This document shows positions 42,935 through 54,543 of a stretch of DNA of 64,000 nucleotides, one piece after another (the stretch's first letter is position 1; each line of letters starts with the position of its first letter). Origin of the DNA: Propionibacteriaceae bacterium UBA7704 (GTDB lineage Bacteria > Actinomycetota > Actinomycetes > Propionibacteriales > Propionibacteriaceae). Location: assembly GCA_002482525.1 (NCBI GenBank), contig DLGC01000002.1, positions 82,218 through 146,217 on the forward strand. Reading direction: 5' to 3'. A program made the position numbers and the translations under genes. Below the pieces are notes generated by a model that saw only the letters and a program-made list of their open reading frames with translations, searched no databases and had not been told where the DNA came from.

Positions 42935-42954
42935 TGATATCTATGTGATATCAC
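42935..42954 (-). promoter_or_regulatory. Probable RHH operator: two TGATATC half-sites 11 bp apart
   Basis: TGATATC at 42935-42941 and TGATATCA at 42946-42953, start to start 11 bp, with GTGATATCAC at 42945-42954 itself a perfect palindrome. The first copy and the end of the second also form the inverted repeat TGATATC-N5-GATATCA. The element lies 26 nt before the SPFH start codon in otherwise GC-rich DNA. Confidence 0.6.
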
Positions 42955-43030
42955 TTTTTCGGAGTGGGGGCAATCCCTGCCCCAGCGCACCGACCCGCAC
43001 TGCCATCGGTCGAAGGCAAGGAAGCCGGAC

Positions 43031-43036
43031 TATCCT
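43031..43036 (+). promoter_or_regulatory. -10 element for leaderless phosphotransferase gene
   Basis: TATCCT with 6 nt to the ATG at 43043. Confidence 0.6.
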
Positions 43037-43042
43037 GCCGCA

Positions 43043-43942
43043 ATGGCCAACATTCCCGGCGCCGAGGTGCGCATCGACGCCGCAACGGTCACAGCACTCC
43101 TACGGCAGCAGGCGCCACACCTGGCCGACCTCCCCGTCCAACCGTTCGGCCACGGCTGGGATAACGAGATCTTCGCCGTCGGCCCTGGGCTGCTGGCACG
43201 GTTTCCACGCCGCCGCGACGCGGCGACCCTGATCGAACACGAAATCGGCTTCGTCCCGCGACTGGCGATTCGACTACCAGCCCCGGTCCCGGTCCCGGTC
43301 TTCGCCGGGCGGCCCGGACTGAACTACCCCTGGCGATGGACAGTGGTGCCACGCCTTCCCGGCACCGTCGCTGCGGAAATGACCCCAGCCGACCGCAGCG
43401 AGGCCGCGCTCGGACTGGCGGCGTTCCTGGCAGCTCTCCACACGCGGGCCGATTCCGACGCTCCAACGAACCTGTTTCGCGGCGTTCCGCTGGTCGAGCG
43501 CGCTGCCGAGCTCGCGCCGCGGGTGGCCGCAGCGGCGGGAGTAGACGCGCTGGCGGCCTGGCAGAGGAAGGTCGCGGCACCCCGATGGCCCCGTCCGCCG
43601 GTGTGGACCCACGGCGACCTACATCCGATGAACGTGCTGCTGGATGCCGACCACGGACTCGCGGGCGTCATCGATTTCGGCGATGTCTGCGCCGGCGATC
43701 CTGCCGGCGACCTTGCCGTCGCCTGGCTCATGTTCGATGCCACGGCGCGCGACCAGTTCCGAGCCTGCTGCGCAGCGACGGACCGCTATGACCCCGGGGT
43801 GTGGGGGCGCGCCTGGGCTTGGGCGCTCGCTCTGGCCTCGATGTTCTCCCTGGCCAGCGACGACATGCCGCCGTTGGCCGCCATCGCTCGCCACGGTCTT
43901 GCCCAGACGCTGTCGGACCCTGAGTTCGGCCCAGCCGCCTAG
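43043..43942 (+). CDS. APH-family phosphotransferase (aminoglycoside phosphotransferase fold)
   Basis: 299 residues. Kinase-like core: HGWDNEIFAVGPGLLARFPRR as the ATP loop region, catalytic loop THGDLHPMNVLLD and metal site IDFGD. The fold includes aminoglycoside phosphotransferases, homoserine and choline kinases and macrolide kinases; nothing in the sequence points to an antibiotic, so a resistance call would be unjustified. Leaderless start predicted. Its stop overlaps the sufT stop by 4 bp, convergent. Confidence 0.85.
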   Translation: MANIPGAEVRIDAATVTALLRQQAPHLADLPVQPFGHGWDNEIFAVGPGLLARFPRRRDAATLIEHEIGFVPRLAIRLPAPVPVPVFAGRPGLNYPWRWTVVPRLPGTVAAEMTPADRSEAALGLAAFLAALHTRADSDAPTNLFRGVPLVERAAELAPRVAAAAGVDALAAWQRKVAAPRWPRPPVWTHGDLHPMNVLLDADHGLAGVIDFGDVCAGDPAGDLAVAWLMFDATARDQFRACCAATDRYDPGVWGRAWAWALALASMFSLASDDMPPLAAIARHGLAQTLSDPEFGPAA

Positions 43943-44331
43943 AGGTTGTAGCCGATGGCTCGCAACTGCTCGCGACCGTCGTCGGTGATCATCTCCAGGC
44001 TCCACGGCGGCAGCCACACCCAGTTGATGGAGGCGGAGTTCACCAAGCCTTCCAAGGCGAGTTGGGTGTGATACTCGATCTGATCGGTCAGCGGGCAGGT
44101 CGGCGACGTCAACGTCATGTCGATGACGACGTCATTTCCGACATCGATAGTGACTCCGTAGACCAGCCCGAGATCAACCACGTTGACGCCGAGTTCGGGG
44201 TCGACCACATCGCGCATTGCTTCCAGAATGTCGTCCTCGGTGGGACGCGCGTCGGGCACCTGATTCGCTGCCGCACCACTGTCGGGCAGGGTGTCGTCCA
44301 CCAAGTCCGAGGGCCTGATCGGTTCGCTCAT
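43939..44331 (-). CDS. sufT: SufT/MIP18-family Fe-S maturation protein (DUF59)
   Basis: 130 residues; the DUF59 core reads EAMRDVVDPELGVNVVDLGLVYGVTID, LTSPTCPLTDQIEYH with its conserved Cys. Helps deliver Fe-S clusters. Last gene of the suf operon, one base after the sufU stop, the same final place as Rv1466. Confidence 0.93.
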   Translation of the reverse strand: MSEPIRPSDLVDDTLPDSGAAANQVPDARPTEDDILEAMRDVVDPELGVNVVDLGLVYGVTIDVGNDVVIDMTLTSPTCPLTDQIEYHTQLALEGLVNSASINWVWLPPWSLEMITDDGREQLRAIGYNL

Positions 44332-44332
44332 C

Positions 44333-44785
44333 TCACTCCTTGCTTGCTGAACTCAATGCCTGGGCGAGGGCATCCTTCAACGCCGACCAGCCGAGCATGG
44401 CGCACTTGACTCGGGCCGGAAACTGGGCCACCCCGATGAAAGCGACTGCGTCTTCCAAGCGTTCCTCGTCGGGATCGAAGTTCCCCTGGGAGTGCATCAT
44501 CTCGGTGAACTCGGCGTTCAAATCCAGAGCCTCGGTGACCGTATGGCCGATCACCAGATCGGTCATCACCGAAGTCGAGGCCTGCGAGATCGAACAACCG
44601 ATCCCTTCGTAGGACACATCGACGATCTCCTCGCCGGCCAGATGCACTCGCAGCAGCAACTCGTCGCCACAGCTGGGGTTCACATGGCTTACCTCGGCCT
44701 CGTAGGGCTCCCGCAGACCGCTGTGATGCTTCGCCTTGTAGTGATCCAGGATGATCTCCTGATACAACGCTTCGACGCTGCTCAT
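44333..44785 (-). CDS. sufU: SufU, zinc-dependent sulphurtransferase of the SUF system
   Basis: 150 residues; three cysteines at 39, 64 and 124 (NPSCGD, GIGCSIS, RVKCAML) with Asp41 form the zinc site. Accepts sulphur from SufS. Typical SufU insertion relative to IscU. Overlaps sufS by ATGA. Confidence 0.95.
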   Translation of the reverse strand: MSSVEALYQEIILDHYKAKHHSGLREPYEAEVSHVNPSCGDELLLRVHLAGEEIVDVSYEGIGCSISQASTSVMTDLVIGHTVTEALDLNAEFTEMMHSQGNFDPDEERLEDAVAFIGVAQFPARVKCAMLGWSALKDALAQALSSASKE

Positions 44786-46047
44786 ACCTTCCCCCCGAAG
44801 AACTCCGCGACCCAGCCCAGCCCGTGCGCCAACTCATCGATCTCGCTGGTGGTCGTATAGAGGTACACCGATGCCCGGGTCGACGCCGCCAGACCGAGCC
44901 GCTCGTGCAGCGGACGGGCGCAATGGTGGCCGCCGCGCACTGCGATCCCACGCGAGTCCAACAGCTGCATCACGTCGTGCGGATGCACCTCGGTGCCATC
45001 AGCTGTGGTCAGACTGAAGGCGAAGGCGCCGCGTCGCAGCGTCGGATCCTTCGGACCAAGCATCCGCAGCCCCGGCACCCGCGACAGCCGAGTCAAGGTG
45101 TAGGCGGTGAGTCGTTCCTCGTGGGTCGCGATGTTGTCCAGGCCGATCTCGGTCAAGTAATCGATCGCTGCCCCCAGTCCCACGGCTTGAGCGATCGGCG
45201 GAGTGCCGGCTTCGAAGCGGTGCGGTGGTGCCGCGAAGGTCGAGCCGGTCATCTTGACGACCTTGATCATCTCGCCGCCTCCGAGGAACGGCGGCAGCTC
45301 GGCAAGCAGGTCGTAGCGTCCCCACAACACACCGATACCGGTGGGTCCGAGCATCTTGTGACCGGTGAAAGCCAACAGATCGGCACCCAACGCGGCCACA
45401 TCCACCGTGGCGTGCGGCGCAGCCTGAGCGGCATCCACCACCATCACCGCACCGACCGCGTGCGCCTTGGCCGCAATATCGGCCACCGGATTCACCGTGC
45501 CCAACACATTGGAGACTGCGGTGATCGACACCACTTTGGTGCGTTCGTTGATGAGGTTCTCTGCTTTAGCCTTGTCCAGGTCGAGCAGGCCGTCGGAGGT
45601 GATGTCGAACCACCGCAGCACCGCACCGGTGCGTTCGGCCACCAACTGCCACGGCACGATGTTGGAGTGGTGCTCCATCACCGAGATCACGATCTCATCG
45701 CCAGCAGCGAGTCCCTCGCCCAAGGTGCGCGCCGCGAGGTTGAGCGCCTCGGAGGCGTTCTTGGTGAAGACCACTTCCTCAGGGCGCGCGGCACCGATGA
45801 AGGTCGCCACCTTCTGTCTCGCCGCTTCGAAAGCTGCCGTGGCCTCCATACCGAGGGTGTGCATCGCCCGGGCCACATTGGCGTTGTGGTGGCTGTAATA
45901 GTCACTGAGCGCGTCGATAACGACCTGCGGCTTCTGCGATGTGTTGGCCGAGTCCAGGTACACCACTTGCCGGTCCCCCACCTGGCGAGCCAGGATCGGG
46001 AAGTCACCGCGAATCGCGGTCACGTCGTAGCCGGTGGTGTCAGGCAT
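44782..46047 (-). CDS. sufS: Cysteine desulphurase SufS
   Basis: 421 residues, class II desulphurase. PLP-binding Lys231 in FTGHKMLGPTG; catalytic Cys376 in RGGHHCARPL; HHSNIVPWQ and DAAQAAPHATVDV are standard. Supplies sulphur to SufU. Overlaps sufU by ATGA and sufC by 8 nt. Confidence 0.96.
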   Translation of the reverse strand: MPDTTGYDVTAIRGDFPILARQVGDRQVVYLDSANTSQKPQVVIDALSDYYSHHNANVARAMHTLGMEATAAFEAARQKVATFIGAARPEEVVFTKNASEALNLAARTLGEGLAAGDEIVISVMEHHSNIVPWQLVAERTGAVLRWFDITSDGLLDLDKAKAENLINERTKVVSITAVSNVLGTVNPVADIAAKAHAVGAVMVVDAAQAAPHATVDVAALGADLLAFTGHKMLGPTGIGVLWGRYDLLAELPPFLGGGEMIKVVKMTGSTFAAPPHRFEAGTPPIAQAVGLGAAIDYLTEIGLDNIATHEERLTAYTLTRLSRVPGLRMLGPKDPTLRRGAFAFSLTTADGTEVHPHDVMQLLDSRGIAVRGGHHCARPLHERLGLAASTRASVYLYTTTSEIDELAHGLGWVAEFFGGKV

Positions 46048-46807
46048 TGGCCTTGGCAGCCTTCACGAACTTGTCGTAGCCCTCGATCTCCAGGCGATCA
46101 GCCAGCTCAGCTCCGCCTTCGGCGACGATGTGGCCATCGACGAACACGTGCACGAAGTCCGGCTTGATGTAGTTCAGGATCCGCGTGTAGTGCGTGATGA
46201 GCAGGACGCCACGGTCACCCGCGGCGGTGTAGCGGTTCACGCCTTCGGAGACGATTCGCAGCGCATCGATGTCCAGACCGGAGTCGGTCTCGTCCAAGAT
46301 CGCGAACTTGGGATTGAGCAACTCCAGTTGGGCAACCTCGGCGCGCTTCTTCTCACCACCGGAGAAGCCCTCGTTGAGAGAGCGAGCGGCGAAGCTCGAC
46401 TCCAGTCCAACCTTGTCGAAGGCCTCGTTGACCTCCTTGACCCAGGTGCGCACCTTCGGCGCTTCCCCGCTGACCGCGGTCTTGGCCGTACGCAGGAAGT
46501 TGGCCATCGACACCCCCGGCACCTCCACCGGGTACTGCATCGCCAGGAAGAGACCGGCGCGCGCCCGCTCATCAACACTCAGGGTGCTCAGTTCGGTACC
46601 GTCCAGCGTCACCGAGCCCGCTGTGATGTGGTACTTCGGATGTCCGGCGATGGAATAGGCCAGAGTCGACTTGCCGGAGCCATTGGGGCCCATGATCGCG
46701 TGGACCTCACCGGTGCCGACGGTCAGGTCGACGCCCTTGAGGATCTCCTTGGGTCCGTCCTCGGTCTCGACCTCCACGTACAGGCCGCTGATGCGAAGTT
46801 CACTCAT
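46040..46807 (-). CDS. sufC: SufC ATPase
   Basis: 255 residues, ABC ATPase of the SufBCD scaffold: Walker A GPNGSGKST, signature GFSGGEKKRAEVAQL, Walker B FAILDETDSGLDIDAL, the last typical of SufC. Drives structural change of SufB-SufD for cluster building. Confidence 0.97.
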   Translation of the reverse strand: MSELRISGLYVEVETEDGPKEILKGVDLTVGTGEVHAIMGPNGSGKSTLAYSIAGHPKYHITAGSVTLDGTELSTLSVDERARAGLFLAMQYPVEVPGVSMANFLRTAKTAVSGEAPKVRTWVKEVNEAFDKVGLESSFAARSLNEGFSGGEKKRAEVAQLELLNPKFAILDETDSGLDIDALRIVSEGVNRYTAAGDRGVLLITHYTRILNYIKPDFVHVFVDGHIVAEGGAELADRLEIEGYDKFVKAAKANA

Positions 46808-46810
46808 GTC

Positions 46811-47146
46811 TTACTGCTCCTGGATGTCGATGGGATTGTCGGTATCGATGAAGATGTCGGGGCCGTCCACCCGGACGGGGTAGGTCGGTATCGGTGCAAC
46901 GGCCGGGGGTTCAAGGGGTTTGCCGTTGCGCAGGTCGAAGCGGGATCCATGCGCCAGGCACTCCAGAGTGCAGCCGTCCACGTCGCCCTCACTGAGCGGC
47001 ACATCGGCGTGTGAGCACCGGTCCTCCGCGGCGAACAGCCCCTCGGAGGTGTTGACCACCGCGATGTCGTAATCCCCGCCCAGATCGACGGCCAAGACCG
47101 ATCCCACCGGGACCTCACTCAGCGCGCAGGCGCGTTTGAAGCTCAT
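46811..47146 (-). CDS. Rieske-type ferredoxin inserted in the suf operon
   Basis: 111 residues. Rieske cluster motif CSH (Cys44, His46) and CLAHG (Cys63, His66), spaced 16 residues. Resembles the ferredoxin component of biphenyl-type dioxygenases. Lies between sufD and sufC with a 4-nt overlap, a usual arrangement in actinomycetes but absent from the M. tuberculosis suf operon. May carry electrons for cluster assembly; this is inferred from position only. Confidence 0.93.
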   Translation of the reverse strand: MSFKRACALSEVPVGSVLAVDLGGDYDIAVVNTSEGLFAAEDRCSHADVPLSEGDVDGCTLECLAHGSRFDLRNGKPLEPPAVAPIPTYPVRVDGPDIFIDTDNPIDIQEQ

Positions 47147-48309
47147 TCGCCGGCTCCATTCGCGCCACCGACCATGACAGCGAGTTCCTGCTCGACGGCG
47201 ACCATCAGACGCTCCTCGACCTCAGGCACGCCGATGCGGCGGATGATATCGGCGAAGAATCCGTGAACGACCAGGCGTCGGGCCTCGTCCTCGGGGATAC
47301 CGCGCGAGCGCAGGTAGAACAGTTGCTCGTCATCGAAGCGCCCCGTGGTCGAGGAGTGGCCGGCGCCTTCGATCTCGCCGGTCTCGATCTCCAGATTGGG
47401 AACCGAGTCGGCGCGACACCCGTCGGTGAGCACCAGGTTCTTGTTGGTCTCGTAGGTGTTGATGCCTTCGGCCACTTTGCGGATCAGCACGTCGCCGACC
47501 CACACCGAGTGAGCACCCTCCCCTTGCAGCGCGCCGCGGTAATCCACATGGCTATTGGTCCTGGGGGCGTTGTGATCGACGAACAGCCGGTGCTCGACGT
47601 GCTGGCCGGCGTCCACGAAGTACACCCCGAACTGCTCCAGGGAACCCCCCGGGCCTGCGTATCGCGCAGTCTCGGCCATGCGGGTCACATCGCCACCCAG
47701 GCTGGCAGCGACCACCCGCACCTGGGCATCGCGGCCGACCATGAGGGCGTGGTGTCCGCCGTGGATCGCGCCGGCGTCCCAGTCGGTGATGGTGACGAAG
47801 CTGACCGTGGCACCATCCCCGACGATGAGGTCGGTTTTCTCATTCAGCGTCGCGGTACCGACATACCGAACCACGATGGTGGCCTTGGCATGGGCGCCGA
47901 TGGTGACCACGAACTGTTGGGCGACGGTCTGCCCGGTGCCGGTCGCGGTCAGGATGATCGGCTCGGACAACTCGGTATCGGCCGGCACATTCAGGTGATA
48001 GGCCCGGTTGCAGTTCTGCACGGCCAGTGCCGAAATTCGATCAATCGGCGCCTCTGCGGCCAACTCGCGGGCGCGCTGGGCGTCGATCGGCTCCAGGGTG
48101 ACCCCCGACGGCAGTTCCGTGGCCCAGTCCAGGCTCTCGCCGGTGGCACCGGAATCCTCCAGCAGAGTCTTCACCCGGCGCAGCGGGGTGAACCGCCACA
48201 CCTCTTCGCGTCCGGTGGGCAGGGGGTGGTCGGCCACCTCCCACGACGGGGTCGGATGCAGGTGGGAGGCCACAGCCTCCACGGCTTCAGCCACATTAGG
48301 CACAGTCAC
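47143..48309 (-). CDS. sufD: SufD, Fe-S scaffold subunit
   Basis: 388 residues. SufB/SufD beta-helix core with VEHRLFVDHNAPRTNSHVDYRGALQGEGAHSVWVG, then IETGEIEGAGHSSTTGRFDDEQLFYLRSRGIPEDEARRLVVHGFF. The His in GAGHSSTTG is conserved. GTG start behind GAGGGAAC. Pairs with SufB. Confidence 0.96.
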   Translation of the reverse strand: MTVPNVAEAVEAVASHLHPTPSWEVADHPLPTGREEVWRFTPLRRVKTLLEDSGATGESLDWATELPSGVTLEPIDAQRARELAAEAPIDRISALAVQNCNRAYHLNVPADTELSEPIILTATGTGQTVAQQFVVTIGAHAKATIVVRYVGTATLNEKTDLIVGDGATVSFVTITDWDAGAIHGGHHALMVGRDAQVRVVAASLGGDVTRMAETARYAGPGGSLEQFGVYFVDAGQHVEHRLFVDHNAPRTNSHVDYRGALQGEGAHSVWVGDVLIRKVAEGINTYETNKNLVLTDGCRADSVPNLEIETGEIEGAGHSSTTGRFDDEQLFYLRSRGIPEDEARRLVVHGFFADIIRRIGVPEVEERLMVAVEQELAVMVGGANGAGE

Positions 48310-48341
48310 GTCGGTAGTTCCCTCTCCGTGTGGTCGCGGGC

Positions 48342-49784
48342 TCAGCCCACGGCCCCTTCCATCTGCAGTTCGATGAGGCGGTTGAGCTCCAAGGCGTACT
48401 CCATGGGAAGCTCGCGGGCGATCGGCTCGACGAAGCCGCGCACGATCATCGCCATCGCCTCGTCCTCCCCCATACCCCGGCTCATCAGGTAGAACAACTG
48501 ATCCTCGCTCACCTTGGACACCGTGGCCTCGTGGGCCATCGACACATCGTCCTCGCGGACATCGACATAGGGATAGGTGTCGGAGCGGGAGATCTGATCG
48601 ACCAGCAGTGCGTCACACTTCACCGAGCTGGCCGAGTGGTTGGCGCCCTTCTGCACCTGCACCAGTCCTCGGTAGGACGAGCGTCCGCCGGAGCGGGCCA
48701 CCGACTTGGAGATGATCGAACTGGAGGTGTGGGGAGCGGCGTGCACCATCTTGGCGCCGGCGTCTTGATGCTGACCCTCGCCAGCGAAGGCGATGCTGAG
48801 GGTCTCGCCACGGGCATGTTCCCCCATCAGGTAGCAGGCCGGGTACTTCATGGTGACCTTCGAGCCGATGTTGCCGTCCACCCATTCCATGGTGCCGCCG
48901 GCCTCGACGATGGTGCGCTTGGTGACCAGGTTGTACACATTGGTCGACCAGTTCTGAATGGTCGTGTAGCGCACTCGGGCGTTCTTCTTGACGATGATCT
49001 CCACCACGGCGGAGTGCAGCGAGTCCGAAGAGTAGATCGGGGCGGTGCAGCCTTCGACATAGTGCACATAGGAGCCCTCGTCGGCGATGATCAGGGTGCG
49101 TTCGAACTGCCCCATGTTCTCGGTGTTGATCCGGAAGTAGGCCTGCAGCGGAATCGAGACATGCACACCCGGCGGCACATAGATGAAGGAACCACCCGAC
49201 CATACGGCGGTGTTGAGCGCGGAGAACTTGTTGTCGCCGAGCGGGACCACCGAGGTGAAGTACTTCTCGAAGATCTCCGGGTGCTCGCGCAGACCGGTGT
49301 CGGTGTCCAAGAAGATGACACCCTGGCGCTCGAGTTCCTCGTTGATCTTGTGATAGACCACCTCGGACTCGTACTGGGCCGCGACCCCGGCCACCAGCCG
49401 AGCCTTCTCGGCCTCGGGGATACCCAACCGGTCGTAGGTGTTCTTGATGTCTTCAGGCAGGTCTTCCCAGGTCTGGGCCTGCTTCTCGGTCGAACGCACG
49501 AAGTACTTGATGTTGTCGAAGTCGATTCCACTGAGGTCGCTGCCCCAGGTCGGCATCGGCTTGCGCTCGAACATCTTCAGCGCCTTCAGCCGCAATTCGA
49601 GCATCCATTCCGGTTCGTTCTTCAGCCCGGAGATGTACCGCACGACGTCCTCACTGAGGCCGCGTTGTGCTGAGGCACCGGCTTTGTCAGGGTCGTGCCA
49701 GCCGTACTGGTAGGCACCGAGCGCTTCGAGATGCTCGGCTTGGGTGGAGCCCAGGCCGGGCGCGGATCCGGTGGTGGCAGTCAT
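48342..49784 (-). CDS. sufB: SufB, Fe-S scaffold subunit
   Basis: 480 residues with full SufB features: YVPPGVHVSIPLQAYFRINTENMGQFERTLIIADEGSYVHYVEGCTAP, NWSTNVYNLVTKR, QHQDAGAKMVHAAPHTSS, and the C-terminal SRGMGEDEAMAMIVRGF. No intein is present, unlike in M. tuberculosis Rv1461. Its start overlaps sufR by ATGA. Confidence 0.97.
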   Translation of the reverse strand: MTATTGSAPGLGSTQAEHLEALGAYQYGWHDPDKAGASAQRGLSEDVVRYISGLKNEPEWMLELRLKALKMFERKPMPTWGSDLSGIDFDNIKYFVRSTEKQAQTWEDLPEDIKNTYDRLGIPEAEKARLVAGVAAQYESEVVYHKINEELERQGVIFLDTDTGLREHPEIFEKYFTSVVPLGDNKFSALNTAVWSGGSFIYVPPGVHVSIPLQAYFRINTENMGQFERTLIIADEGSYVHYVEGCTAPIYSSDSLHSAVVEIIVKKNARVRYTTIQNWSTNVYNLVTKRTIVEAGGTMEWVDGNIGSKVTMKYPACYLMGEHARGETLSIAFAGEGQHQDAGAKMVHAAPHTSSSIISKSVARSGGRSSYRGLVQVQKGANHSASSVKCDALLVDQISRSDTYPYVDVREDDVSMAHEATVSKVSEDQLFYLMSRGMGEDEAMAMIVRGFVEPIARELPMEYALELNRLIELQMEGAVG

Positions 49785-50485
49785 ATTGTCTTCCTTTCTG
49801 CCTCAGCACCGGCCGGACGAACCGGACGCGGCACATGGGTCGTACAGACTCCGTCCCCATGAGCGATGGTTGCCAGCCGTTGCACGTGAGATCCCAGCAA
49901 CTCACCGAAGACCCGAGTCTCGGCTTCGCACAGTTGCGGGAACTCCGTGGCGACGTGGGCCACCGGACAGTGGAACTGACACAGCTGAACACCGGAGGCG
50001 ATCGGCTGCAAAGAGGCCACAAACCCTTGAGCGGTCAATGCCTCCACTAACGCCTCGGCGGACGTGTCGTATTCCGGGCGCAACTCCTCGAAACGCTCCA
50101 GGATGGGTTCGGCGACCGACGCCGCGAAGGCATCCACCGCCTCCTCGCCGCCGACGTCTTCCAGGTGGCGCAACGCGGAGATAGCGAGCTGGTCATAGGC
50201 CTGAAAGAAGGTGGCCCGACCGGCGTCGGTGAGTTCGAACACCTTGGCCGGACGCCCGCGTCCGCGCCTGCCATAAACCCGCTGCTGCCTGCTGGTCACC
50301 TGGTCGGAATCGGTCAACACCGTGAGGTGGCGCCGCACTGCCGCGGGCGTCAATCCCAGGCGGGCGGCAAGGTCGGTGGCGGTGGACGGTCCGTGCTGCA
50401 GGATCGATCGAGATACCCGCGAGCGGGTCGAGGCGTCAGTAGCAGCCTGGGATTCCGGCTCGACATCCTCGATCTCATTTTTCAC
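49781..50485 (-). CDS. sufR: SufR, Fe-S-sensing repressor of the suf operon
   Basis: 234 residues. N-terminal winged helix (SILQHGPSTATDLAARLGLTPAAVRRHLTVLT, then GRRGRGRPAKVFELTDAGR). C-terminal Cys cluster spaced C-X3-C-X12-C-X27-C (QLCQFHCPVA, PQLCEAET, DGVCTTH), the SufR pattern, which binds a [4Fe-4S] cluster. Start is taken as the GTG at 50485: CATAAT ends 6 nt upstream, giving a leaderless message. First gene of the operon, as Rv1460. Confidence 0.94.
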   Translation of the reverse strand: MKNEIEDVEPESQAATDASTRSRVSRSILQHGPSTATDLAARLGLTPAAVRRHLTVLTDSDQVTSRQQRVYGRRGRGRPAKVFELTDAGRATFFQAYDQLAISALRHLEDVGGEEAVDAFAASVAEPILERFEELRPEYDTSAEALVEALTAQGFVASLQPIASGVQLCQFHCPVAHVATEFPQLCEAETRVFGELLGSHVQRLATIAHGDGVCTTHVPRPVRPAGAEAERKTI

Positions 50486-50714
50486 AACACCATTATGATG
50501 TAAATGACGCGCACCATCCAAGCCGCGTCCCACCGGCTAAGCAGTAGTGTTCATCGCACGTTAAGACCTGGTAACGCGTGCCCAGCATTCGTGCCGGTGT
50601 CACACCTCGATCCCGATCGGCGTATTGTGAGATACGCAGAGTTTGTTACATCATTGCATTGTCTTGTCAAAGAGGACTTGACGCGGGCTCTGCACTGCAC
50701 CTGAGGGAACTGAC
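50486..50714. other. Divergent region between sufR and the membrane pyrophosphatase
   Basis: 229 bp. Contains the sufR promoter, a second copy of TTACATCAT at 50646-50654 (plus strand), and the perfect inverted repeat GCGTAT-TGTGAG-ATACGC at 50620-50637. A possible pyrophosphatase promoter is TTGTGA (50625-50630) with 18 bp to CATCAT (50649-50654). These boundaries are tentative. Confidence 0.45.
50492..50521 (-). promoter_or_regulatory. sufR-suf promoter, leaderless, overlapped by a possible operator
   Basis: -35 TTGGAT (50516-50521), 18-bp spacer, -10 CATAAT (50492-50497), then 6 nt to the GTG. The box TTACATCAT (50495-50503 on the minus strand) overlaps the -10. Confidence 0.6.
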
Positions 50715-53296
<2,582 letters not shown>

Positions 53297-53300
<4 letters not shown>

Positions 53301-54346
53301 GGCGCCTGGCAATCAAATGGGACCCGGTTGTGGTCGACACCGATGGACATGTCGGTGGCCATGACGCCGGAGCCACCCTGGTGCGACGCCTGCTGCGGCT
53401 GCGTCCGGATCCGATCCTGATCGGCCCCGGACCTCGGCGCGGGGACGGTTTCGAGATCATGCCGCTGGAGTTCGTGGACACCGACTCCACGTTGCTGATC
53501 AACATGGACGTGCTGGACTCCACCAAAGTGTGGCGAGTGCTGCGGGTCAATGGTGAGCATCCCGCGGTCATGAACTTCCAGTGGGGGCCCACCACGACCT
53601 ACATCGATCAGGTTCCCCAGTTGGTGGAGGCGCTCAGCTTCGCGCTGTTCCCGACCTTCGCCAATTCCGAGCGGACCGCCTCGGCAGTGCGCGAAACCGT
53701 GAACCGCTGGACGGTGCGCGATGTCGCAGCCAAGGCGAAGATCGGCTGGGCGAATCTCGGCTTCACCGTCGATCACGTGCAGCCCCGACACCCAACGGCC
53801 CTGCCCGTGGTGCTGTACCCCGCCATCTACCTGTCCGACCGCAAGCGGCCACGACTCTTCCTGGACATCGTGGAGCGCGTCCACCGCCAGGTTCCGCTCC
53901 GTGTGGCGATGCGACTTCACGAGTCTCATCTGGTCTCGGAGCTGGCGATGAGCCTGTCCCAGAAGGATTGGTACTGGGTCGGTCCCCTCACCGCCACCCG
54001 GCTTTCCTACTGGGAGGCGCTGGCCAGCACCACCGCCTTCCTGGCCACGGCCGTGGAAGAGTCCTACGGGTTGGAATATGTCGAGGCGATGGCTGCCGGC
54101 GTCATCGGCATTCTCCCTGACGCCTCTTGGTCGCGGGCGCTGGTGCCCGAGGGCTACCCCTTCTTCTGGAAGACGCCGGATCAGGCCGCAGAACTGCTCC
54201 AACGGGCCCTCACCGAACCCGAGTCGTGCACCGCGGAATTGAATGCCCTGTGCGACGGCGACTTCACCGCCTGGATCGCACGTCGCCACGACGACACCTC
54301 ATTCGAGGACGCCCTCAACGAGCGATTGGAGGAGTGGTTCGACTGA
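53297..54346 (+). CDS. Glycosyltransferase-like protein coupled to the pyrophosphatase
   Basis: 349 residues, no signal peptide. The C-terminal block ATAVEESYGLEYVEAMAAGVIGILPDASWSRALVPEGYPFFWKTPDQAAELLQRAL looks like the donor-binding end of GT4-type transferases, with E in EESYG and the EAMAAG motif. The N-terminal half is less typical; substrate is unknown. Start is inside the pyrophosphatase stop (ATGA), so the two are translationally coupled, and a terminator follows 74 nt later. Confidence 0.72.
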
Positions 54347-54420
54347 GCTTCACCATCCCGGTATGCACCCCTCGAAGCCAGGCATCGCTCCCTTCGAGAC
54401 CTTATGCAGATACCGATGAC

Positions 54421-54452
54421 GCTGCCCGGTCCGCCGCCAAGGTCCGGGCAGC
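54421..54452 (+). terminator. Terminator after the pyrophosphatase-glycosyltransferase pair
   Basis: GCTGCCCGG (54421-54429) pairs perfectly with CCGGGCAGC (54444-54452) over a 14-nt loop. Confidence 0.6.
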
Positions 54453-54543
54453 AGTGCATCCTCGATGATTCAGTGCGCCCCAACGCCTCGCGGACGGGTA
54501 CCATTCCCTCATTCGATGGTCTTGCACCAAGGGAGCTGACTGA

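Noticed and set aside
43043..43942. Aminoglycoside resistance gene
   Set aside because: The fold is shared by many small-molecule kinases and nothing points to an antibiotic substrate.
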